Assembly: GCF_003605435.1 (NCBI RefSeq)
Contig: NZ_QXQB01000003.1
Location: 620,001 to 684,000 of the forward strand
Direction of reading: 5' to 3'
From: Paenibacillus pinisoli
Lineage (GTDB): Bacteria; Bacillota; Bacilli; Paenibacillales; Paenibacillaceae
Length of the DNA: 64,000 bases
Part shown: positions 1-8,264 of the stretch, piece by piece
Layout of the letters: every line of letters begins with the position of its first letter
Numbering within the stretch: position 1 is the first letter of the stretch
Made by a program: the position numbers and the translations under genes
The notes under the pieces: generated by a model
What the model was told of the DNA's origin: nothing
The model's input: the letters and a program-made list of their open reading frames with translations, nothing else
Database searches by the model: none

Positions 1-1
1 C

Positions 2-493
2 AATCAGCCCAACAGGCCAACGCCTGCCCAAGCTAACAGAGCGGTTAGCGGTCAATCACGTCCGGCTAGTCCTCAAGTAAATAGGACTGCTGTCAGTCAG
101 ACAGAGGGAGCAGGCAGTCCCTCCACAAATTCGAATGTACCTGCAACAAAAGCCGCAATGAAGAACCAACCGAAAGATAGACTTGGATCAGCGGTAGTGT
201 CCATGATATTCGGTATATTCGGAATTATATTGTTCATAGTAGGAATGATGAAATTGAACGATGATTCACTGTACAGCTATACGACTTCGCCGGGTACAGC
301 AATTAGTCTTTTTTTCGCTTTTGTTCTAAACCTCGTTGGGTTCATCTTGGGAATTAGAGCAAAACGTTCTTCTAGTGGAAGAGGTATGGCAATAGCGGGA
401 ATTACCCTGACAACATTGCCGCTTATCGTCTTTTTATTATTTATTGTAGGGATTATCCTTATCTCGATTATGAATAATGTTGAGATAAGGTAA
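2..493 (+). CDS. DUF4190-like membrane protein, 5' end outside window
   Basis: The reading frame is open from the first bases of the window, so the start lies upstream. The visible N-terminal part, about 50 residues, is low-complexity and rich in Asn, Gln, Pro, Ser and Thr. Three hydrophobic segments follow: one after the Lys/Asp-rich stretch near base 180, one near base 300, and a long one near base 400 that ends the protein. This linker-plus-helices pattern resembles DUF4190 membrane proteins, whose function is unknown. An internal ATG at 158 could be a start, but the open frame upstream and the lack of a clear ribosome site argue against it. Family call moderate; function not assigned. Confidence 0.6.
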   Translation, partial: NQPNRPTPAQANRAVSGQSRPASPQVNRTAVSQTEGAGSPSTNSNVPATKAAMKNQPKDRLGSAVVSMIFGIFGIILFIVGMMKLNDDSLYSYTTSPGTAISLFFAFVLNLVGFILGIRAKRSSSGRGMAIAGITLTTLPLIVFLLFIVGIILISIMNNVEIR

Positions 494-528
494 GTCTAAG
501 AGTCGCTTCCTGCTTCAACAGGGACGGC

Positions 529-558
529 TTTTTCTTTTTCTTTTTCTTTTTCTTTTTC
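529..558. repeat. TTTTTC hexanucleotide repeat
   Basis: Five consecutive TTTTTC units follow a weak GC hairpin (about 506-530) downstream of the first gene. The hairpin plus T-rich tract could act as a terminator. The perfect hexamer repeat is also prone to slippage. Confidence 0.7.
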
Positions 559-573
559 TCCCTCCTCTTCCCC

Positions 574-1164
574 TTACTTTTTATTCGAATCAGGGCGCCG
601 CGGATTGACCGTGCCAAAGATATGATACGGCGTTATCCCATTTGCAAATAGGCTATCGATCAGCTTGACCAATTCTTCCGACGATAGATCTTTGCCGTTG
701 CGTATCCAAAGGCGAAACATAGATATTAATGTTGATATGTAAAACTCAATGATGTATGGCGCTAAGACATCATTTGTTGGAAAGTCCACAATCAATCTCT
801 CAAAGGGAATTTCTCTTTTCAGGCGTTCAACAAAATGAACAGAACCATAGTCGCCCAAGAGGGCTTTAAGAACTGAAATTTCCTCTGCATTTTCCAAGCA
901 TTGAAGTGCATCTTGAAAAGTATGCGTAGAAAACTCTCTGCTTGCCATTTCCTCGTGAATGGATTTCAAAACATTCTCTTCAACGTAGTCCAACAACGCA
1001 TAGATATCTGTAAAGTATTGATAAAATGTACTGCGATTATATCCTGACTTGTTAGCAATCTCTTGAATAGATATTTTTTCAATTGGTTTTTGGCTATATA
1101 AATCACAGAATACATTTATAAAGGTTTGCCTTGTTTTGTCCGTAATTTCAGGTTGCTTGTTCAT
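574..1164 (-). CDS. TetR family transcriptional regulator
   Basis: A DNA-binding repressor of about 196 residues. The N-terminal helix-turn-helix is typical (KISIQEIANKSGYNRSTFYQ), followed by an all-helical ligand or dimer domain. I chose the ATG at 1164 because a GGGGG ribosome site lies just upstream; an in-frame TTG at 1203 is less likely. It is divergent from the ketopantoate-reductase-like gene at 1314, and the shared intergenic region carries an inverted repeat, so it probably controls that gene and itself. The inducer is unknown. Confidence 0.85.
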   Translation of the reverse strand: MNKQPEITDKTRQTFINVFCDLYSQKPIEKISIQEIANKSGYNRSTFYQYFTDIYALLDYVEENVLKSIHEEMASREFSTHTFQDALQCLENAEEISVLKALLGDYGSVHFVERLKREIPFERLIVDFPTNDVLAPYIIEFYISTLISMFRLWIRNGKDLSSEELVKLIDSLFANGITPYHIFGTVNPRRPDSNKK

Positions 1165-1258
1165 GCTTTGCCCCCATTTCCGGTTCAATAGATGATCCGA
1201 CAAATATTAAAAATCTGATGGTTGATGACCCTATAGTGAATTCATACAATATTATTAT

Positions 1259-1270
1259 ACAACACGTTGT
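1259..1270. promoter_or_regulatory. Candidate TetR operator
   Basis: ACAAC-AC-GTTGT is a 12-bp inverted repeat in the divergent promoter region between the TetR gene and the gene at 1314. Position and symmetry fit a repressor site. No binding data exist. Confidence 0.35.
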
Positions 1271-1313
1271 TTGATTATTAACAAGGAATATCAACTATTT
1301 TAAGGAGGCTAAC

Positions 1314-2243
1314 ATGAGAATTTTATTCTTCGGTAGAGGTGTAATATCGACCCAATATGCGTGGGCTTTTGAGCAGGCAGGGCATACAGTTGAGTTTTAC
1401 GTTAGAAAAGGAAGAAAAGAAACCTTCGGAAGCCGCATAGAGCTTGAAATGTGGGACGCACGAAAAGGGAAAAAGCTCATACAAGAAAACTGGAACGTCA
1501 AACTGCATGAGGAGATGCTTCCAAATTATGATCTTATTTTTGTGAGCGTCAACACGGAACAGCTTCCGAAAGCTGTACAGTTCCTATCAACTGCTGCAGG
1601 CAATACCCCTATCCTCATATTCAATAACATTTGGCAGGATTTGAAATCATCGATCGCACCATTGTCTATGAACAATGTTGTCTTTGGTTTCCCCGGAGCA
1701 GGAGGCGGCATCGCGGACAACAGGCTTAGAGGCGGCTTTTTGAAAATGGTATTTCTTGAAAAACCGCGGGCAGGCACTGAACATATCAACAACAAGGTCA
1801 AAGAACTATTTGAAAGTGCCCATTTTAAAATTAGTTGGATCAAGGATATGCAAAGCTGGCTATGGAATCACTTTGCCATGAATGCGGCAATGGAGACCGA
1901 GGTGTTAAAACGGGGAAGTTTTCCAGCGATCTTGAACCATAGCGACTCATTCGTAAATGTTGGTAAGCATATGAGGGAAATGAACCCTGTACTTAAAGCA
2001 AGAGGCGCAAAGAGTGATATGATTTTGCTACTGTTGACTAAGATTCCGCCGGCACTTCTCGGCACGCTTTTTAACATGGTTATTTATGCAAAGGGCAGCT
2101 TACCGCGACTTTTCGTCGAATACAACAATAGTAAAGCGGGTTTTGCGGTATCTGAACTTGTGAGAGAAGCAAAAAAGTTAGGCATACCTTTGCCGCGTCT
2201 TACTGTGGCATTGGAGAATACTGAACAACACAAAGCTATTTAA
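1314..2243 (+). CDS. Ketopantoate reductase (PanE/ApbA) family protein
   Basis: An NADP-dependent 2-dehydropantoate 2-reductase-like enzyme of 309 residues. The N-terminal Rossmann motif (ILFFGRGVISTQYAWAFEQAG) has a non-standard G-x-G-x-x pattern, a nucleotide-binding fold follows, and the C-terminal helical domain carries 'NHFAMNAA'. The start is an ATG behind AAGGAGG. True PanE makes pantoate for coenzyme A, but a gene paired with its own TetR regulator and away from pantothenate genes is often a paralogue acting on another 2-oxoacid or beta-keto substrate. The substrate cannot be read from sequence. Confidence 0.75.
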   Translation: MRILFFGRGVISTQYAWAFEQAGHTVEFYVRKGRKETFGSRIELEMWDARKGKKLIQENWNVKLHEEMLPNYDLIFVSVNTEQLPKAVQFLSTAAGNTPILIFNNIWQDLKSSIAPLSMNNVVFGFPGAGGGIADNRLRGGFLKMVFLEKPRAGTEHINNKVKELFESAHFKISWIKDMQSWLWNHFAMNAAMETEVLKRGSFPAILNHSDSFVNVGKHMREMNPVLKARGAKSDMILLLLTKIPPALLGTLFNMVIYAKGSLPRLFVEYNNSKAGFAVSELVREAKKLGIPLPRLTVALENTEQHKAI

Positions 2244-2369
2244 GATCAAATCGGCGTTTTTGCCGATATCCACGGTCCCCATATCATTCATCCGGCCGAG
2301 AAATCCAGACCCGTTCAGGGTTGTCATTTGAAGAACATGAAGCGCCGGGATACCGGCCTTGTGATACAT
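2240..2369 (-). pseudogene. Amidohydrolase C-terminal fragment
   Basis: Minus-strand translation gives ALHVLQMTTLNGSGFLGRMN followed by a GTVDIGKNADLIL-type stretch. This is the C-terminal motif of metal-dependent amidohydrolases, where the enzyme's last helices precede the small beta domain. No upstream catalytic part exists, and the end overlaps the 3' end of the gene at 1314. It is a remnant beside the displaced rlmCD tail at 2397. Confidence 0.5.
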
Positions 2370-2396
2370 TAGGACTCATTCAGGTAAATCCAAATA

Positions 2397-2432
2397 CTAC
2401 TCCCTCACCAACAACACACAGCACTCCACATG
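2397..2432 (-). pseudogene. Displaced rlmCD 3' tail, copy A
   Basis: Read on the minus strand this encodes HVECCVLLVRE and a stop, the conserved C-terminus of RlmCD/RumA-type methyltransferases. There is no upstream coding sequence. It shares 21 identical bases with copy B (4142-4162) and the last 11 of these with the end of intact rlmCD. It is best read as the tail left behind by the earliest insertion at the rlmCD 3' end. Confidence 0.75.
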
Positions 2433-2630
2433 TAACGTGTAGACAGTGACAACAAAATATGTACGTGTTCGAAGGAAGAGTGTTTGCTCTAAGTGAACCG
2501 ATGTTATTCGGTTCTGTTTAATCTCGCCACATTTCCAAATGTAATTTTCATGTTGGAAGCATATGTTAAATACGATTAGATGTACAGGAGTTTCGATTTT
2601 CCAAATTTATATTATTTATGTAAAAATCCG

Positions 2631-2658
2631 AAATCGCCAAACCTATGGCGATTTTTTT
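2631..2658 (+). terminator. Rho-independent terminator
   Basis: AAATCGCCA and TGGCGATTT form a 9-bp stem with a 6-nt loop, followed by a T run. No plus-strand gene lies directly upstream, so it may be a remnant or shield the inserted segment. Confidence 0.6.
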
Positions 2659-2873
2659 ATTGCTCTACTTGCCCCTGATGTGTACATTTCAATTCAAAAA
2701 TTGAAATTATTCTCGAAACGTAAAAGGAGCGTCTAGTCGTCAGTTTCTCTGACTTTCTAGGCACCCACTCTCACAAAACAGTGCAACAAAAAAAGTTGGA
2801 GTGGAAACTTTTTGACTTTAGAGACTAATTGGACAGCCCGCCCATTTTAGTAACGAAACAGCCTCCATAATCC

Positions 2874-3848
2874 CTATTTCCTGTATTTTTCTATATCTAC
2901 ATCCCATGCTTCTACGTCATAAGCATCTGCTTTAAATTTATCGTGATTCCCTTTGTATGCTAAATAATTCATTTTAGCAATCCAGTCATTATCATTTCTA
3001 TGTATGATTTTAAAAGCAAATTTCGATTGAAGATAGCTCTCTCCCGATTTCTTTGCTTCCTTACCCTTATCATTTAATTCCATTACATAATGATATGCTT
3101 CATACCTGACATATTTAGAAACTTCATGGAACGCTTCTTTGAAATCATAGTATTGATTAATAATATCATAGGGGATATAGTCACAAATCAATCGCATGAC
3201 GTTATCAAGCTCAAGATCATGCTTTTTTTCATAATCAGAAAGATTTATTGTAACATTCGTAATGATACCATTATCGCTGTCTCCGGTAGTAACCAATAGC
3301 AAAGCATCTTCATAAAAAGTTGTTCCACTCGCATTCACTACTATAGCCTTATCATATTCCTTCCAGAAGCTCTTTGCGGCTTTATAATCTCCATAAAATT
3401 TAGGATGCTCTTTTAATGTCAACAGTTCCATATCAGGTAAACTCTGGCTTATCGTATTCTTTTGGCTTATCGTATTCTTATCAGAATTCGAAGAAGAAAT
3501 TACCCCAATAAATACAACAATAAACAATAGCGTTATCAGACTAGCAACTATTCCACTTTTCTTTTTTGGTATTTGCTGCACAGCAGTCGGATAAGGATTA
3601 ACTTGAACTATTCGTCTATTTATCAAATCCGCTCTACAATCGGAACAGACTGGCTCAAACGAATTCTTACCGCAATTAAGGCATGTTCTGGGCTTATCAC
3701 CTTTCGTAACATTACAATTAGGACATTTATTACCTAAAAAAGTCGTTTCACAGCTTGTACATATATTTTTAAATTCTTTTGCCCCGCAACCAGCACATTG
3801 TACAACATCATCTGCAGCCTTTGATCCACAATATTCACATTTCTTCAT
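2874..3848 (-). CDS. Zinc-ribbon membrane-anchored protein
   Basis: 324 residues. The N-terminal ~71 residues hold six CxxC knuckles (Cys 4/7, 18/21, 30/33, 42/45, 56/59, 68/71), enough for three zinc ribbons. A basic linker and one transmembrane helix (about 96-116) follow, then a ~200-residue domain predicted outside the membrane that I do not recognise. This 'zinc ribbons inside, one helix, unknown domain outside' plan is common in Firmicute proteins of unknown role. It is the only gene between rlmCD tails A and B, so it is likely cargo. Low GC and Lys/Asp/Tyr richness set it apart from backbone genes. Confidence 0.75.
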   Translation of the reverse strand: MKKCEYCGSKAADDVVQCAGCGAKEFKNICTSCETTFLGNKCPNCNVTKGDKPRTCLNCGKNSFEPVCSDCRADLINRRIVQVNPYPTAVQQIPKKKSGIVASLITLLFIVVFIGVISSSNSDKNTISQKNTISQSLPDMELLTLKEHPKFYGDYKAAKSFWKEYDKAIVVNASGTTFYEDALLLVTTGDSDNGIITNVTINLSDYEKKHDLELDNVMRLICDYIPYDIINQYYDFKEAFHEVSKYVRYEAYHYVMELNDKGKEAKKSGESYLQSKFAFKIIHRNDNDWIAKMNYLAYKGNHDKFKADAYDVEAWDVDIEKYRK

Positions 3849-4072
3849 TCTCTCATATATCCCCCTACAGATTCACATCTTTACGAACTCAAGAGAGCTC
3901 GGGCAGTTTAATCTATACAAACAGGTTAATGTAGCCTCCAAAAACAACTTTCGTTTGTTCGCAGGCCTTCCCTATTCCGATGACTTCACCATCTTATAGA
4001 CCAATATTAGCATGTTCGTTACCTTTGTTAGGAACATTTCTCAATAAAAACTTTATCTATTCTGAAATAATA

Positions 4073-4100
4073 AAGCTCAAGCGCAACTACGCCTGAGCTT
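4073..4100 (-). terminator. Terminator following rlmCD tail B
   Basis: An interrupted inverted repeat (AAGCTCA..GCG / CGC..TGAGCTT) with a T-rich minus-strand exit lies 27 bases past the tail B stop. This is where a terminator for an intact rlmCD would sit, so tail B looks like a once-functional gene end. Confidence 0.6.
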
Positions 4101-4126
4101 CGTCTGATGGGTAAATGTCCAACAAG

Positions 4127-4162
4127 CTATTTCCTGATAAGCAACACACAGCACTCCACATG
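4127..4162 (-). pseudogene. Displaced rlmCD 3' tail, copy B
   Basis: The minus strand encodes HVECCVLLIRK and a stop, again the RlmCD C-terminus without the rest of the gene. It lies 29 bases past the stop of the serine recombinase, the usual place for an integrase attachment site. Its upstream side (SDRHSS before HVE) keeps one extra matching Ser. Confidence 0.8.
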
Positions 4163-4191
4163 ACTTGAGTGTCGGTCACTGATAATAAGCC

Positions 4192-5673
4192 CTAAATATC
4201 GGCGGTGGCGGCGAACTTATAATGAATGTTCGCAGTACCATCCGCCTTGACTACAATCTTACTTATCAAACGATGAAGCATCTCGGGCGTAAGTTCTTCA
4301 TGCCCCATGTACTTCTTTAGTTCCTTTTTCAATCGCAACATACTTTCCATACTGCCATTGCTATTACTCGCAGTAAGTTTCATTAACTTGGTTTGCAAGC
4401 TTGCAATTTCTTGGTTGTTGCTCTGAGTAACCTCTTTATAGTCACCTTCCGTTATCGTTCCATTGGCTAGAAGTTTAATGAAGTTCTTCTTTTCCTCTTT
4501 CAACCTCTCAATTTGTCTTGACAAGGACTGTACTTGTCTCTCCGCTTGTTTAGCCGCCTGTTTGACTTTGAACTCAAGTTGCCCCATATACTCTTTCTCA
4601 TTAAGCGTGGCGATTAGGCGGCGCAAGTCATCAAGGATTACCCCAGTAAGTTCCTTTTCCTTAACACTATGTTGGCTACATACGGTCTTACCATGCTTGT
4701 AATAATTACCACAAACATAGCCTTTACGATGCTGTACGTACCATAGGCTCTTTCCACAATCTGCACAGTACAAATGATTCGTATACAGATGCTTTTTAGC
4801 TTTCGGCTTTGCCTGTTGTCGCTTTCTTCCCTCCATGTACTTATGAACAGCTTCAAAGTCTTCTTTAGAGATAATGGCAGGGTGGGCGTTTTCAACGATA
4901 ATCCTCTGTTCCCTTGGCAGTTCAGAGCGTTCTTTGCAGATTACGCTTGTTGTCGTCTGCCTACCTTGTTCTAAGTTCCCGACATAATGAGGATTACTGA
5001 GGATTTTCTTCACTGATGAACCCTGCCAATATAACCCTGCGTTCCTTTTCCCTATTACTTGAGCAGGTGTCGGCAATCCTTCACGTGTCAGTGTTCTAGC
5101 GATTGAATCGAACCCTTTACCTTCAAGGTACATGCGATAGATTCGCTTGACTACGTTAGGTGTGTCATCGTCAGCAAGTATCAGCTTACTTTGTTGAAGC
5201 CTGTACCCATAGGGCGGAACAGAACCCTTGAACTCACCTTTTCGCGCTTTACTGTTGAGGGCGGCTTTGATTCGATTGGACGTTCTCTGAGATTCTTGCT
5301 CATACATCCAAGCATATAGTCCAAACATCTCACTGTTGCCTTCAAGAGTATTAATAGCGTTGTCCAAAGTGATAATTTGGATACGATTCTTTAACGCAAT
5401 ATCCCTAATTTGATACGACAGCCCACCATTACGAGCAAGCCTTGAAAGTTCTTTGGATAGGATGACATCGAACTTCTTTTCTTTAGCATCGGCAATCATT
5501 TGAACAAGATTCTCACGCTTTTCAGTTGTCCCACTCTCGACATCGACATACAGATGATGGATGTCCCATTTCTGCTTCTCAATATAGTCATAGAACAAGC
5601 TTTTTTGATTCTCTAAAGACAACTTCTGTTCTTCTTTATCTGTCGAAACACGAATATATACTGCACATCTCAT
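4192..5673 (-). CDS. Large serine recombinase (site-specific integrase)
   Basis: 493 residues. The N-terminal resolvase domain starts MRCAVYIRVSTDKEEQKLSL, with the catalytic serine at position 10 and helix E-type arginines downstream. The recombinase domain follows (RGEFKGSVPPYGYRL, then HPAIISKEDFEAV). A zinc ribbon (LYCADCGKSLW..VCGNYY..VCSQH) spans about 296-335, and a long coiled coil lies at about 365-430. This is the phage/ICE integrase plan that joins attP to attB across a 2-bp core. Its stop lies beside rlmCD tail B, and a second core copy ends in rlmCD itself, which identifies its target. The gene follows the 51-codon ORF after 2 bases, so the two are co-transcribed. Confidence 0.95.
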   Translation of the reverse strand: MRCAVYIRVSTDKEEQKLSLENQKSLFYDYIEKQKWDIHHLYVDVESGTTEKRENLVQMIADAKEKKFDVILSKELSRLARNGGLSYQIRDIALKNRIQIITLDNAINTLEGNSEMFGLYAWMYEQESQRTSNRIKAALNSKARKGEFKGSVPPYGYRLQQSKLILADDDTPNVVKRIYRMYLEGKGFDSIARTLTREGLPTPAQVIGKRNAGLYWQGSSVKKILSNPHYVGNLEQGRQTTTSVICKERSELPREQRIIVENAHPAIISKEDFEAVHKYMEGRKRQQAKPKAKKHLYTNHLYCADCGKSLWYVQHRKGYVCGNYYKHGKTVCSQHSVKEKELTGVILDDLRRLIATLNEKEYMGQLEFKVKQAAKQAERQVQSLSRQIERLKEEKKNFIKLLANGTITEGDYKEVTQSNNQEIASLQTKLMKLTASNSNGSMESMLRLKKELKKYMGHEELTPEMLHRLISKIVVKADGTANIHYKFAATADI

Positions 5674-5675
5674 AG

Positions 5676-5831
5676 TTACGCAATCCCTTCACTATGAGAT
5701 GTATTGGCGTTGCCTTCATTATACTGGAAATCCGTTTCTTGTTCTATCAGTCTGTCAATCACTGAGTAAATAAGCGGCTTAAACAGTTCATGTAACATTA
5801 CATTTTCTTCATAAGTTCGTTCAACTTTCAT
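5676..5831 (-). CDS. Small protein upstream of the integrase
   Basis: 51 codons, starting at the ATG at 5831 with GGAGG 8 bases upstream and ending 2 bases before the recombinase start. The protein begins MKVERTYEENVMLHELFKPL and is acidic with one amphipathic helix. Short ORFs like this often precede serine recombinases in Firmicute elements; a directionality or regulatory role is possible but unproven. Confidence 0.6.
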   Translation of the reverse strand: MKVERTYEENVMLHELFKPLIYSVIDRLIEQETDFQYNEGNANTSHSEGIA

Positions 5832-6379
5832 ATATGATTCCTCCCTGAGCGTTGTCATGCTAACAATCGCGGCAGGGCATTAAAAAATTGCGATACGGTT
5901 TCTAATTTTTTATATGGGCGGCTAATGCAACGAACCATATTCAAATTTCGATTGCTAATTCGATAGCATAACCTAGTCATTACATTAATCCAGTTCCTTA
6001 ATAACCCACTATCAGCAGTTCCAATCGCACTTTAAGGACTCTGTTAATTTACAGAAATGTACATGGTATAAACTGATTTTTGTTAGCTTCGTTCTCTGCC
6101 TAAATGTTCGAATGGAGATAACCTTTAAATAAAATCGTAAACAGCATTGCTATGGCAGTCACTTTAGCATCCATAGCGTTATAGGAATAATACAAATGCT
6201 TGTACACCGAAATAGTAGTTTCCCTAGATAATTACTGGTTTTATCCTCTGTTTTTTCTACCATACCTAACTATAAAGCTAACATGAGACTTCACGAAGTG
6301 AAGGCTCGGGTGGGCATCAGAGAGTATCGACTGGTATAGAACACTTACCTAGATATATAAACAGAAAGGAATATGGAAT
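5832..6379. other. Non-coding region between divergent element genes
   Basis: About 550 AT-rich bases between the integrase operon and the Rep gene with no supported gene. It must hold the divergent promoters. The one clear structure is the hairpin at 6289-6303, and an origin for the Rep protein would be expected here or within the rep gene. Confidence 0.5.
6289..6303. promoter_or_regulatory. Hairpin upstream of rep, candidate origin element
   Basis: CTTCAC-GAA-GTGAAG is a perfect 6-bp stem with a 3-nt loop, 76 bases before the Rep-like gene. Rolling-circle initiators nick in or beside such hairpins; it could equally be an operator. Confidence 0.3.
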
Positions 6380-7177
6380 ATGAACATCATTAAGGACAAG
6401 CTGAGAATCGTTGCATCTTTAACCCCCGAGGAAATAGAACATATTAAGAAACGGTTTCCTTGTAAACGCCCCAATCCATACTTCAAGTATTGTTACTTTC
6501 AACGAAAGCCCCATTTCTTTGCAGTTTGGTTGCTACCGATGAAAGGATATGTTTACCGATATTTCAACGCTATGCTGTCCTTTAATCCTGCAAACCCACC
6601 GCTTGAAGCTTTGGAGATATTCAATATGATTGAGCCCGAGCGTTGGAAGGTTAGCCGATTGGATATTGCTTTTGACTTCTTAACGCCATATGAGGACTCC
6701 TTTCTACTACCGCCGCCAACAAACATAAAAATCAATCGTTTCAATACGACCCTATACTATGGGGCGGTTAGGTCAGCATGTACGGTCTGTCAGTACAATA
6801 AGCAGAAGCAATTAAAAGAAGTTCATGGGATTGAATCTGTACCTTTGACAAGAATTGAGTTTCGATTCAAACCTAAACTCAAGCCTATAACACAGTACGA
6901 GAAGAAGGACTTTGTCAAAATGGAGGGGTATCGTTTTGTCTCCAATACGAAGGAATTGACAGGCTTGAGATGCTTACTAAAAAGCATAACCAACGGGAAA
7001 CGTGATTGGAAAACGCTTGGGCGGAAAGACAAGCAAGAGATTTCAGCGGCGGTCAAGGAAAGAACGGTCGACATGCTCGATTTGTTCTTAGAATACATTG
7101 AGGGAGATATAGAAGGTTTTATGCTTGATGGTCTTAGTATCAATCCAACGAAAAACGAACAACTTCATGCTGTATAA
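6380..7177 (+). CDS. Replication initiation (Rep_trans-like) protein
   Basis: 265 residues, ATG behind AGAAAGGAAT. A central 'WKVSRLDIAFDF' strand and 'PLTRIEFRFKP' match the conserved pattern of Rep_trans / phage replication initiation factor proteins, HUH-like rolling-circle nickases in which a conserved Arg-x-Asp strand precedes the metal site. I cannot place the catalytic tyrosine with certainty. In this context it would replicate the excised circle. It is somewhat shorter than plasmid Rep proteins. Family call is inference from motif spacing and neighbours. Confidence 0.55.
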   Translation: MNIIKDKLRIVASLTPEEIEHIKKRFPCKRPNPYFKYCYFQRKPHFFAVWLLPMKGYVYRYFNAMLSFNPANPPLEALEIFNMIEPERWKVSRLDIAFDFLTPYEDSFLLPPPTNIKINRFNTTLYYGAVRSACTVCQYNKQKQLKEVHGIESVPLTRIEFRFKPKLKPITQYEKKDFVKMEGYRFVSNTKELTGLRCLLKSITNGKRDWKTLGRKDKQEISAAVKERTVDMLDLFLEYIEGDIEGFMLDGLSINPTKNEQLHAV

Positions 7178-7183
7178 AATGCT

Positions 7184-7218
7184 AGGGCGGCTAATTTAAT
7201 CCGCCCTCAGCCTTTTTT
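7184..7218 (+). terminator. Terminator of the rep gene
   Basis: AGGGCGG (7184-7190) pairs with CCGCCCT (7201-7207) and a T run follows at 7213-7218, directly after the Rep-like gene. Confidence 0.8.
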
Positions 7219-7341
7219 ACTGGTTTAGTACGAAGGGGATGGAGTGCCTAGTAGGATTCAATGTTGGCTCTTGTGGAAGTTTAGGCTCGTGATATAAGCG
7301 AAAAATTTTTCTGAAATGTTGTCCCACATAAATAAATCATT

Positions 7342-8130
7342 TTAGATTGTTACACGAACTATATAGCGTTCGAAGGTTATAGGTAAGCCCTTGTCAGTAG
7401 CGTGTTTCTCAAATATCTGCGTTATCTCGGACATAGACTCCTGAATTACCGTTTCAAATACGGAAGGCTTTTGACCGAAAAGACTCATTTTTATTAAATC
7501 AATTGGCTCATGCAGGTATTCAATGCTTCTTACAGTTTCAATTTCAGCATTTTCTAGTCCCCCTTCCTCTAATCTTAGGGTTATATTGTCGAGTATAGGA
7601 GTACCCGAAGGGGAAGGTTCAAAAAAGTTAGGGAATAACTCCCACAACCCCGAGGTAATATTATCACCGGGGTGAAGACCGATGAGTTTCCCACCCTGTT
7701 TGATAACTCTCTTTACGTCAAGGTAAGCTGAGGTAGGTCCTCTACGGTTATAAGCACAGTCAAATTCCTCGTCTTCAAAAGGGAGCTTGTCTTTCGTGTT
7801 TGCCGTTATAAAGGTTACATTTTGCCGACCTGCATCATTTCCCTGCTTAATGAAGTCACTCGTTATATCTATACCAACAATATGCTTTACGACCGGGCTC
7901 CATTGTAAGGCAAACTCACCGTGCCCACAGCCAATATCCAGTACCTTCTTGCCCGGAACCATCTGAGACACTTCATTAGTGAAAATCAATTCACCATTGG
8001 GCTCAGTAATTGTCGATTTCCAAGAATACGAATATTGTCCTGTTAGTCTTCCTAATTGAGCATACCATTCGATTGAATGGGGACGCACCCAATCCGTATG
8101 TGTTTTCGGATTAAACAATTTAATATTCAT
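7342..8130 (-). CDS. Class I SAM-dependent methyltransferase
   Basis: 262 residues. Motif I is VLDIGCGHGEFALQW, with the acidic end of strand 2 in 'HIVGIDI' and a motif near 'DCAYNRRGPTSAYLDVKRVI'. It resembles small-molecule methyltransferases of the UbiE/Methyltransf_11 type. It sits between rep and the rlmCD junction, so it is element cargo. Substrate unknown; resistance or self-modification roles are possible but not shown. The start ATG at 8130 has AGGTG upstream. Confidence 0.8.
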   Translation of the reverse strand: MNIKLFNPKTHTDWVRPHSIEWYAQLGRLTGQYSYSWKSTITEPNGELIFTNEVSQMVPGKKVLDIGCGHGEFALQWSPVVKHIVGIDITSDFIKQGNDAGRQNVTFITANTKDKLPFEDEEFDCAYNRRGPTSAYLDVKRVIKQGGKLIGLHPGDNITSGLWELFPNFFEPSPSGTPILDNITLRLEEGGLENAEIETVRSIEYLHEPIDLIKMSLFGQKPSVFETVIQESMSEITQIFEKHATDKGLPITFERYIVRVTI

Positions 8131-8211
8131 AAAACACCTCCAAAAATAATAGTGAAGAACTCATATTATAAAATTTACCAGTCAGACTTGCAATACAATT
8201 TCGGAAGAAAG

Positions 8212-8236
8212 AAAAAGAGGGGTTCGCCGCCCCTCT
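8212..8236 (-). terminator. Terminator of rlmCD supplied by the element
   Basis: AGAGGGG (8216-8222) and CCCCTCT (8230-8236) form the stem; on the minus strand a T run follows. It lies 29 bases past the rlmCD stop, inside the inserted DNA, so the element brings both a new C-terminus and a new terminator. Confidence 0.85.
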
Positions 8237-8264
8237 TTGCTATTTCCGCCAATACATCTCCGAT

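Larger units (their letters stand above)
2422..4162. mobile_element. Inner inserted segment between rlmCD tails A and B
   Basis: About 1.73 kb of AT-rich DNA bounded by direct copies of the CACTCCACATG core at 2422-2432 and 4152-4162. It contains one gene, the zinc-ribbon membrane protein, and a terminator. No recombinase is present, so it is either a decayed element or a non-autonomous one mobilised by a related serine recombinase. Confidence 0.55.

Noticed and set aside
2397..4162. Target-site duplication of a transposon
   Set aside because: The repeats are copies of a gene end tied to a serine recombinase, too long for a transposase duplication, and no transposase or terminal inverted repeats are seen.
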